Source: Chloroflexota bacterium (GTDB lineage: Bacteria > Chloroflexota > UBA11872). From it: a stretch of DNA of 12,540 nt. A program made the translations under genes and the position numbers. The stretch is from positions 1 to 12,540 of the forward strand of contig JAPPFO010000253.1 in the NCBI GenBank assembly GCA_028875175.1, written 5' to 3'. Below the pieces are notes generated by a model. It was not told where the DNA came from. It saw only the letters and a list, made by a program, of their open reading frames with translations, and did no database searches. Positions 7,636 through 12,540 of the stretch are shown here, piece by piece. Every line of letters starts with the position of its first letter. The first letter of the stretch is position 1.

Positions 7636-8658
7636 GTGCCCTTCGGCTTCAACGCGCCGCGGTTGGGCATCGACCTCGGCACCGTCAACGTCGTCGTCAA
7701 CCGGATTGGCCAGGGCATCACGATCAACGAGCCGTCCGTGGTTGCCGTCAGCATGGATCGAAGAATCCAGGCCATTGGACACGCCGCCCACGCCATGGTC
7801 GGCCGCACGCCCGGCAGCCTGCGGATCATTCGCCCCATGCAGGACGGCGTGATCGCCGACTACCTGGTGACCGAGGCGATGCTGCGCTACTTCATCGACC
7901 GGTCATGCGGCCGAATTCGCCTGGTCCGTCCTGAAATCATGGTCGCCGTGCCGTCCGGCGTCACCACGGTCGAGCGGCGCGCGGTGCTGGACGCCCGCCT
8001 GGCGGCCGGCGCCCGCCGGGTCCATCTACTTCCGGAGTCGCTGGCGGCGGCCATCGGTGCGCAGGTGCCGGTGTCCGAGCCATCCGGGAGCATGATCGTT
8101 AACGTGGGCGGCGGGACCACGGAGATCTCGGTGATCTCGCTCAACGACGTTGTAGCCGACTGCTCGACGTCGTCGCGCGTAGGCGGTAACCGGATTGACG
8201 ACGCGATTGCCGCCTACATCCGGCGTAAGTACAACCTGATGGTCGGCGACCACACGGCCGAACAGATCAAGATTGGCATCGGTAGCGCCATCGTGCTCAG
8301 CCCGGCCGAGACCATGGAAGTTCGCGGTCGCGACCAGGTGCAGGGCCTGCCGCGCACCGTGACCGTGACCTCGGACGAGGTAACGGAGGCCATCACCGAG
8401 CCGCTAAGCCAAATCGTTCGCGGCGTGCGCATGGTGCTGGAGAGCACACCTCCCGAACTGTCGGCGGATATCATCGACAAGGGCATCGTCATGAGCGGCG
8501 GCACCTCGCTCCTGCGTAACCTCGATCAGTTGCTTTCGCAGGAGATCGGCATTGCGGTACACGTGGCCGATCAGCCGCTGATGTGCGTGGCGCTCGGTTG
8601 CGGCATCGCCATCGAGCACACCGATGTCCTGCAGAAAGCCCTGACGTCGAGCCCGTAA
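7636..8658 (+). CDS. mreB: Rod shape-determining protein, MreB/Mbl family actin homologue
   Basis: Bacterial actin that polymerises under the membrane and guides the cell-wall elongation machinery. 340 residues, the usual length. The GTG start directly follows the murA stop with no spacer and no clear Shine-Dalgarno, implying translational coupling. Motifs in order are phosphate-1 GIDLGTVN (11-18), NEPSVVAV (31-38), the PE at 133-134 matching the catalytic-glutamate segment, phosphate-2 NVGGGTTEISVISL (156-169), RRKYNLMVG (196-204), and the adenosine motif MSGGTSLLRNLDQLL (286-300). The phosphate-2 Asp, which helps coordinate Mg-ATP in actins, is Asn156 here, and the usual GGD is GGN (183-185). 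No mreC or mreD follows. The fold and family are secure, but the ATPase may be unusual. Confidence 0.93.
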   Translation: MPFGFNAPRLGIDLGTVNVVVNRIGQGITINEPSVVAVSMDRRIQAIGHAAHAMVGRTPGSLRIIRPMQDGVIADYLVTEAMLRYFIDRSCGRIRLVRPEIMVAVPSGVTTVERRAVLDARLAAGARRVHLLPESLAAAIGAQVPVSEPSGSMIVNVGGGTTEISVISLNDVVADCSTSSRVGGNRIDDAIAAYIRRKYNLMVGDHTAEQIKIGIGSAIVLSPAETMEVRGRDQVQGLPRTVTVTSDEVTEAITEPLSQIVRGVRMVLESTPPELSADIIDKGIVMSGGTSLLRNLDQLLSQEIGIAVHVADQPLMCVALGCGIAIEHTDVLQKALTSSP

Positions 8659-8681
8659 CCCAAGGTCGCCTGGTGGTCCCC

Positions 8682-9653
8682 ATGGACAGAGTGCTGCAAA
8701 CCTTTCCGATTCCCGAAGCCGTGGAACAGAAGCTCCGCGCCCACTGCAACGTTCGACAGGCGTTCTTCGTTGAAGGCGACGAGCTTGTCGAGGCGGCGCA
8801 AGGCTGTCGCGGCGTTGTGGCGGGGACGGAGCTGTGGCCGCGGGAGGCGCTGGCGGCGGTGCGCGGCGATCTGCAAGCCATTTCGCGGGTCGGAACCGGG
8901 GTAGACAGCGTGGATATCGCCGCGGCGACCGAGTTCGGAATAGCCGTGCTCAATGCGCCCGGAGAAAACGCCCAGACAATTGCCGAGTTGAGCGTGGGCC
9001 TGATGTGGTCCCTGGCCCGCCGCATGGTCCTGGCCGACCAGGCCGTCCGTACGACCGGCTTCAAGATGCGCACCGAACTCGATGGAATCGAACTGACCGG
9101 CAAGACCGTCGGCATCATCGGCTTCGGCGAAATCGGCCGCCGCGTCGCTGCGATCTGTCGACACGGCTTCCAGATGCGCGTGCTCATCACCACGGCGCGC
9201 CCCGACCCGGCGCGGCTGACGGCCGTCGGGATTGAAGGGCAGTTCGTCGAATTGAACGAACTCCTGGCCGAATCCGATTTCGTGGCGTTGCACGCGGCGG
9301 TAACCCCGCAGACGGAGCGCCTCATCGGCGCCGCGCAACTCAAGGCCATGAAAGCCGGCGCCTACCTGGTCAACACCGCCCGCGGGCCGTTGGTGGACGA
9401 GGACGCATTGGTCGCCGCGCTCAAGTCGGGGGAAATCGCTGGCTACGGCACGGACGTGTACGAGGTTGAGCCGCCGCCACCCGATCACCCGCTGTTTGCT
9501 TTGCCCAACACCGTGCTTGGTCCCCACTTCGGCAGTGGGACCTTTGAGGCGATGACCCGCATGGGAGACCGGGCCGTCGACAATCTCATCGAGTTTTTGG
9601 CCGGCGGCCAGCCCGTACGGACCGTCAACCCCGAAGTCTATTCCAGACCGTGA
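8682..9653 (+). CDS. D-isomer-specific 2-hydroxyacid dehydrogenase family protein
   Basis: NAD(P)-dependent oxidoreductase of the D-2-hydroxyacid dehydrogenase superfamily (phosphoglycerate, glyoxylate/hydroxypyruvate and D-lactate dehydrogenases). 323 residues from ATG 8682; the same frame is open back into mreB, and GTG 8673 is an alternative start. The N-terminal catalytic half has VGTGVDSVDI (70-79) and NAPGENAQTIAE (91-102). The Rossmann motif GFGEIG is at 147-152. The catalytic triad is R234 (in NTARGPLVD), E263 (in DVYEVEPPP) and H282 (in PHFGSG). At the end of the second Rossmann strand, where NAD-specific members have Asp, it reads TTAR (170-173), which points to NADP(H). The NAPG motif fits the phosphoglycerate/glyoxylate-type branch better than the D-lactate branch. 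It is 23 nt after mreB. The substrate cannot be decided from sequence. Confidence 0.9.
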   Translation: MDRVLQTFPIPEAVEQKLRAHCNVRQAFFVEGDELVEAAQGCRGVVAGTELWPREALAAVRGDLQAISRVGTGVDSVDIAAATEFGIAVLNAPGENAQTIAELSVGLMWSLARRMVLADQAVRTTGFKMRTELDGIELTGKTVGIIGFGEIGRRVAAICRHGFQMRVLITTARPDPARLTAVGIEGQFVELNELLAESDFVALHAAVTPQTERLIGAAQLKAMKAGAYLVNTARGPLVDEDALVAALKSGEIAGYGTDVYEVEPPPPDHPLFALPNTVLGPHFGSGTFEAMTRMGDRAVDNLIEFLAGGQPVRTVNPEVYSRP

Positions 9654-9659
9654 TGTAGC

Positions 9660-9689
9660 AAGGCCCGCGCCGAATCCGGCGCGGGCCTT
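9660..9689 (+). terminator. Strong GC-rich hairpin after the dehydrogenase gene
   Basis: A perfect 13-bp stem (9660-9672 with 9677-9689, AAGGCCCGCGCCG and its complement) closes on the tetraloop AATC, 6 nt after the stop at 9653. There is no T-tract on the + strand. On the - strand the stem is likewise flanked by no good T run. It is probably the 3' end of the atp-murA-mreB transcript, of the U-less type common in GC-rich genomes. Confidence 0.75.
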
Positions 9690-9817
9690 ACAGCGATTCG
9701 ATCAAGAGATCGCTCGGCCGTCACGTCTCTGCTACTCAGGCCCAACCGTCTGACGCCTGGCAGCCGTCAGGGTGGCGCAGGGCCAATCAAGAGTGTTGCT
9801 ACTCCGCGCGGCCTGCT

Positions 9818-9845
9818 GCCCCGTCGGCCGATTAGGCCGCGGGGC
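9818..9845. terminator. Bulged GC hairpin, possible terminator for the opposing - strand operon
   Basis: GCCCCG (9818-9823) pairs with CGGGGC (9840-9845), and CGGCC (9825-9829) pairs with GGCCG (9835-9839), around loop GATTA with a single bulged T at 9824. This makes 11 base pairs. It is about 175 nt beyond the gntR stop on the - strand and could terminate either strand. There is no T-tract on either side. Confidence 0.35.
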
Positions 9846-10020
9846 GCGACCTGTCGACTTGCCAGCGCCCAATGAGCACGCGAATGTTCAGTCGGCGCGC
9901 TCCGCTCTGCCGACGCCGACGGTGAGCACGCGCTACGTCGCGCATCAAACTACCTCCGCCGTCGTACTCCAAGCAACGCTGCCTGAAGTTGGTACATCCT
10001 ATATGATCCAGCCGCCAGAG

Positions 10021-10755
10021 TCAATGCCGATCTGACGCTTGGCTTTGTAACGCCAGCGTTGCGGTGCGGGCGATGCCAGCCTGGCGCAAATGCTCGCGGA
10101 TCAGCGACTCCGCCGACGTTGCGTCGCCGCGTTTGACCGCTTCCACGATCGCTCGATGCTCGCGTTGCGACGCTCGGCCTCTGGCGCGAGCCGGATTGGC
10201 TGTGCGCACTCGCTCCTTGGTCGCCCAGAGTTGCTCAACCAACATCAGCAGATGGGCCGAAGGGCAGCGAGCATAGAGTGTGCGGTGCAGTTGCTGGTCC
10301 AGGCGAGCCAGCTCTTCGACGTCGCTGGTTGCGACGACGGCATCCAACTCTGTCAACGTCGCATCCAGTTGCCGATGGTCGCTCTTGGACATGTTCGGAA
10401 TGGCCAGCGCGGCTGCTGCCCCTTCAACGATGGCGCTGGCGAGGTACACGTCCTGCACCTCGAGCGGATCCAGACCGGCCACCGTCGCGCCGACGTGCGG
10501 TTCGTTGTCGATCAGCCCCTCGGCCTCAAGTTGGAACAGCGCCTCGCGCACCGGCACATCGCTGACGCCAAGCTCTGAGCCGATGTGGCTGATCACCAGG
10601 CGGTCGCCGGCCCGCAGGCGACCGGCCTGAATCGCATCGCGCAGCGCGTCGTACACGAGCTCGCGCTTGGTGTGGTAAGCCGCCGAGGGCCGCAGACTTC
10701 CGGGGGCCGGTCGCGTCCGCCTGGATCGTGATCTGGCGTCCGGGTCCGGGGTCAT
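10021..10755 (-). CDS. GntR-family transcriptional regulator, FadR/FCD subfamily
   Basis: DNA-binding repressor or activator that responds to a small organic ligand. 244 residues. A basic, Arg/Pro-rich N-terminal tail (1-25) precedes the winged helix-turn-helix (about 28-93), with the GntR pattern LVYDALRDAIQAGRLRAGDRL and a recognition segment SELGVSDVPVREAL (60-73). The C-terminal all-helical FCD domain (about 97-228) has all four expected metal ligands: D153 and H157 (DQQLH), H200 (REHRAI) and H222 (REHLRQ). The ATG is 10 nt after the folE stop, so it is probably the last gene of the rpiB-like/folE operon and may control it. No good Shine-Dalgarno is seen. FCD proteins often sense carboxylic or sugar acids; the ligand here is unknown. 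Confidence 0.92.
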   Translation of the reverse strand: MTPDPDARSRSRRTRPAPGSLRPSAAYHTKRELVYDALRDAIQAGRLRAGDRLVISHIGSELGVSDVPVREALFQLEAEGLIDNEPHVGATVAGLDPLEVQDVYLASAIVEGAAAALAIPNMSKSDHRQLDATLTELDAVVATSDVEELARLDQQLHRTLYARCPSAHLLMLVEQLWATKERVRTANPARARGRASQREHRAIVEAVKRGDATSAESLIREHLRQAGIARTATLALQSQASDRH

Positions 10756-10765
10756 TTGGTTTGTG

Positions 10766-11416
10766 CTAGGTGCGCTGAACCGCGTCGAAGAACTCGGCGC
10801 GCGTGGCCGGGTTGTCGCGGAACGCGCCGCGTGTAACCGAGGTGACCATTTGGCTGCCGGGCTTCTTGACGCCGCGCATGGTCATGCAGGTGTGTTCTGC
10901 CTTGATCGTCACGGCCACGCCCACCGGCTCGAGCACCTGCTCGATCCGGTCGGCGATCTGGCACGACAGGCGCTCCTGGACTTGGGGTCGGCGCGCCAGG
11001 TGCTCCACCACGCGCGCCAGTTTACTCAGCCCCACGATCCGCTCATTCGGGATGTAGCCCACCGCCGCATGCCCAAAGAACGGCAGCAGATGGTGTTCGC
11101 AGAGCGAGTAGAACGGGATGTCCCGCACCACGATCATCTCGTCGTGCGCGTGCTCGAAGGTGGTTGCCAGGTAGTCGTCCGGCTCGCCCGCCAACCCTGC
11201 AAACAGCTCTTCGTACATGCGGGCCACGCGTGCCGGCGTCTTGACCAGCCCGTCGCGGTCGGGGTCTTCACCCACCGCGATCAGGATCTCTCGGACCGCG
11301 GCCGCGATCCGCTCGCGATCGGCGCACAGCGCGCCGTTCGGCGAGACGCGCGACGCGTCGGCGGTGTGCGGGATGGACGCGGTCGGCGTACCGTCATGCA
11401 GGGGCGTTGAACTCAT
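10766..11416 (-). CDS. folE: GTP cyclohydrolase I
   Basis: Converts GTP to 7,8-dihydroneopterin triphosphate, the entry step to folate (and, in many bacteria, queuosine-type deazapurines), in a homodecameric cytosolic enzyme. 216 residues. The frame is open much further upstream, but that part overlaps the preceding gene; MSSTPL at 11416 is the first credible start, although without a strong Shine-Dalgarno. The first 30 residues are variable, then ALCADRERIAAAVREIL begins the conserved fold. GEDPDRDGLVKTPARVARM (49-67) is the family signature. Zinc ligands are C106 and H109 (SLCEHHLLPF) and C177 (AEHTCMTMRGV), with catalytic H175. The end, RGAFRDNPATRAEFF, is typical. It is the zinc-dependent type (FolE1). 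It lies 35 nt after the RpiB-family gene and 10 nt before gntR. Confidence 0.96.
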   Translation of the reverse strand: MSSTPLHDGTPTASIPHTADASRVSPNGALCADRERIAAAVREILIAVGEDPDRDGLVKTPARVARMYEELFAGLAGEPDDYLATTFEHAHDEMIVVRDIPFYSLCEHHLLPFFGHAAVGYIPNERIVGLSKLARVVEHLARRPQVQERLSCQIADRIEQVLEPVGVAVTIKAEHTCMTMRGVKKPGSQMVTSVTRGAFRDNPATRAEFFDAVQRT

Positions 11417-11451
11417 GCGTGAGACTCGTTTCGTCGGGGGACGTGGTGGTG

Positions 11452-11889
11452 TCAGGCGGGCGAGGGCTCGAGCCGGTCCACGCAGGCCTGGTCGTCCGGG
11501 TCCTCGCCCAGCGGGGTATCGAACCAGGCCGTCAGAATCTCGTCGGCCAAGGCCGGCGTCGTGAGCCGCAAGCTCAGGGCCAGCACGTTTGCCCGGTTCC
11601 AAAGCCGGGCGCCTCGAGCGGTTTCCGCGTCGGCGCAGAGCGCTGCGCGAATTCCGGCAACTTTGTTCGCCGCGATGCTGACGCCGGTACCCGTCCAGCA
11701 AAGGACGATGCCTTCGTCCACCGCACCGTTGGCCACGGCTTGACCGACACTGCGTCCGGCTTCCGGCCACTGCTGGTCAAGGCCAGCCAGCGGACCAAAC
11801 GGCGCCAGCGCATGCCCGCGTTCCTTCAGGTTCGCGATGATGTGGTCGGTCAGCGTCGTTCGTTCGTCGCTTGCGATGGCAATCCGCAT
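11452..11889 (-). CDS. RpiB/LacA/LacB-family sugar-phosphate isomerase, divergent
   Basis: Member of the RpiB/LacAB isomerase family, whose classical member interconverts ribose 5-phosphate and ribulose 5-phosphate. 145 residues from ATG 11889, the usual length. The frame stays open upstream to 12033, but family homology begins at MRIAIASD. Family landmarks are ASDE (6-9), the catalytic-cysteine loop C64 in CWTGTGVSIAANK (64-76), GIRAALC (79-85) and NVLALSLRL (101-109). It differs from classical RpiB in three places: SDHAG is SDERT (His to Glu at 9), CGTGIG is CWTGTG, and the ring-opening His of REHNDAN is Trp97 (LWNRAN). Family membership is clear; activity on ribose 5-phosphate is doubtful. 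First gene of a leftward operon with folE and gntR. Confidence 0.85.
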   Translation of the reverse strand: MRIAIASDERTTLTDHIIANLKERGHALAPFGPLAGLDQQWPEAGRSVGQAVANGAVDEGIVLCWTGTGVSIAANKVAGIRAALCADAETARGARLWNRANVLALSLRLTTPALADEILTAWFDTPLGEDPDDQACVDRLEPSPA

Positions 11890-12205
11890 GGTTCGAGTGG
11901 CTGTGAGCGTTTCAGACGAGTATACGAACGGTGATCTGGACGAAAGAAAGCGTGCCTGCGCGGACGTAGCCATGGCCGAATACTCGGACATCCTTGGGAG
12001 CCACCTCGGCGCTACCGGCAAACGGCTCACCATCGTCGGCCATCTGGTCGGGTACGCTGTTGACCGTTGCCAACGACTTCGAGCGACAGCTTGTCCCGGT
12101 CGCCGGCCGGCTCGCGCGTATCATCGCTAACGGTTCCGAGGTGCGCCGGTGCTCCTCCTTGGACTGGTTCGAGTCGCTGCCGGTGATTGGTGACAGGAAG
12201 TAGGC
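11890..12205. other. Divergent intergenic spacer, no gene recognised
   Basis: 316 nt between the leftward RpiB-family gene and the rightward kinase gene, so promoters for both should be here. Apart from the - strand TATACT, there is a + strand TATCAT at 12119-12124 without a matched -35. The + strand frame 11994-12203 (TTG start, 69 codons) has no recognisable domain and ends 2 nt before the kinase ATG. A tRNA-like GGTTCGAGTC at 12167-12176 does not sit in a foldable T-arm. Confidence 0.45.
11919..11924 (-). promoter_or_regulatory. Possible -10 element upstream of the RpiB-family gene
   Basis: On the - strand TATACT (5 of 6 to TATAAT) ends 29 nt before the ATG at 11889. No good -35 hexamer lies 16-18 nt upstream, so this is a weak candidate for the operon promoter. 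Confidence 0.3.
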
Positions 12206-12540
12206 ATGGGCAAAGCCGACGGATCAACCGCTCCGCAAGACCTGCCCGGACGTCTCTTCATCGTCGAGGGAATCGACGGGTCGGGGAAGAGCACGCAACT
12301 CGACTTGCTCCATAAGTGGCTGGTGAGCCAGGGGTACCTGGTGATCTTCACCGAGTGGAACTCGTCGCGAATCGTTCGTCGCACCACGCGGCGCGGAAAG
12401 CGCCGCCGCATCCTGACCCCTCTCACCTTCAGCCTCATCCATGCGGCCGACTTCTCCAGCCGCGTGAATGAGAAGATCATTCCGGCGTTGCAAGCCGGCG
12501 CCATTGTTATGGCGGAACGTTACGTCTATACGGCATATGC
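12206..12540 (+). CDS. Thymidylate kinase-family P-loop kinase, 3'-truncated by window edge
   Basis: The first 111 codons of a nucleoside-monophosphate-kinase-like protein; the gene runs off the window. AGGAAG at 12195-12200 lies 5 nt before ATG 12206. A short polar lead (1-15) is followed by LFIVEGIDGSGKSTQLDLL with P-loop G22-T30, the thymidylate kinase pattern. Two further landmarks are atypical. The usual EPGG-T segment after strand 2 reads FTEWNSS (48-54), followed by an unusually basic stretch at 55-68 (RIVRRTTRRGKRRR). The DR-Y/F motif reads ERYVYTAYA (104-112, the last codon incomplete). FSLIHAADFSSRV (75-87) fits the helix before it. I infer a distinct subfamily commonly labelled thymidylate kinase; dTMP phosphorylation is not assured. 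Confidence 0.82.
   Translation, partial: MGKADGSTAPQDLPGRLFIVEGIDGSGKSTQLDLLHKWLVSQGYLVIFTEWNSSRIVRRTTRRGKRRRILTPLTFSLIHAADFSSRVNEKIIPALQAGAIVMAERYVYTAY

Larger units (their letters stand above)
9654..10020. other. Convergent intergenic region with several hairpins, no gene recognised
   Basis: 367 nt between two genes that point towards each other. Besides the terminator it holds a short hairpin CGATC-AAGA-GATCG (9699-9712), an inverted repeat CTGACG/CGTCAG (9750-9755 with 9765-9770), a strong bulged hairpin (9818-9845, listed separately), an inverted repeat GTCGGC/GCCGAC (9891-9896 with 9909-9914), and the direct 10-mer TGAGCACGCG at 9873-9882 and 9923-9932. An open frame of 87 codons (9772-10035, GTG start) has no recognisable domain, lacks a clear Shine-Dalgarno and runs into the end of the opposite gene, so I do not call it. 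I found no tRNA. Confidence 0.5.

Noticed and set aside
10000..10005. + strand -10-like TATATG near the gntR 3' end
   Set aside because: No matching -35, and the transcript would run antisense to gntR. Two mismatches to consensus in a short AT patch is expected by chance.
9772..10035. 87-codon open frame in the convergent spacer
   Set aside because: GTG start without a clear Shine-Dalgarno, no domain or membrane pattern, contains the strong hairpin 9818-9845, and overlaps the end of the opposite gntR gene.
10763..11410. 215-codon open frame opposite folE
   Set aside because: It is antisense to a clear GTP cyclohydrolase I gene. Long opposite frames are expected in GC-rich coding DNA, and the product resembles no family.
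12167..12176. tRNA T-arm-like GGTTCGAGTC
   Set aside because: The flanking bases do not pair into a T-stem and no acceptor or anticodon arm can be built around it.
11994..12203. 69-codon open frame before the kinase gene
   Set aside because: TTG start, no Shine-Dalgarno and no recognisable domain. Its closeness to the kinase start is the only support.
1..12540. Mobile element, prophage, CRISPR or defence system
   Set aside because: No transposase, integrase, phage or Cas-like protein, no terminal inverted repeats and no spaced repeat array were seen. Every identified gene is metabolic, regulatory or cell-wall related.

Overview
This is a GC-rich bacterial window carrying chromosomal housekeeping genes. 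The best-supported lineage is Chloroflexota, or a close relative with a Terrabacteria-type gene order. The grounds are the gene order atpBEFHAGDC-murA-mreB, a short 76-residue proton-type c subunit, and the general character of the proteins. This is inference from gene order and sequence style, not from a database match. I see no mobile element, CRISPR array, rRNA or tRNA.

Region 1 (start to about 6.3 kb, + strand) is an F-type ATP synthase operon. It runs from atpB (a; 5' end cut by the window edge) through atpE (c), atpF (b), atpH (delta), atpA (alpha), atpG (gamma), atpD (beta) and atpC (epsilon). Genes are 2-54 nt apart, most with a visible Shine-Dalgarno. Together they encode the proton-driven rotary ATP synthase, and catalytic residues are intact in a, c, alpha and beta.

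Region 2 (6.3-9.7 kb, same strand) continues without a visible terminator into murA (first committed step of peptidoglycan precursor synthesis), mreB (actin-like scaffold for cell-wall elongation) and a D-2-hydroxyacid dehydrogenase. A strong 13-bp GC-rich hairpin follows the dehydrogenase stop and probably ends the transcript. MurA and MreB both carry substitutions at normally conserved active-site positions.

Region 3 (9654-10020) is a 367-nt convergent intergenic stretch with several hairpins and no convincing gene.

Region 4 (10.0-11.9 kb, - strand) is a compact operon transcribed leftwards: a divergent RpiB-family sugar-phosphate isomerase, then folE (GTP cyclohydrolase I), then a FadR/FCD-type GntR regulator. 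A weak promoter-like element lies upstream of the isomerase.

Region 5 (11890-12205) is a 316-nt divergent spacer. Region 6 (12206 to the end, + strand) is the first 111 codons of an atypical thymidylate-kinase-family P-loop kinase cut by the window edge.

I found no evidence of a wholly new multi-gene system. The most unusual material is the set of paralogue-like or divergent enzymes (the RpiB family protein, MreB, MurA and the kinase) and the hairpin-rich convergent spacer.
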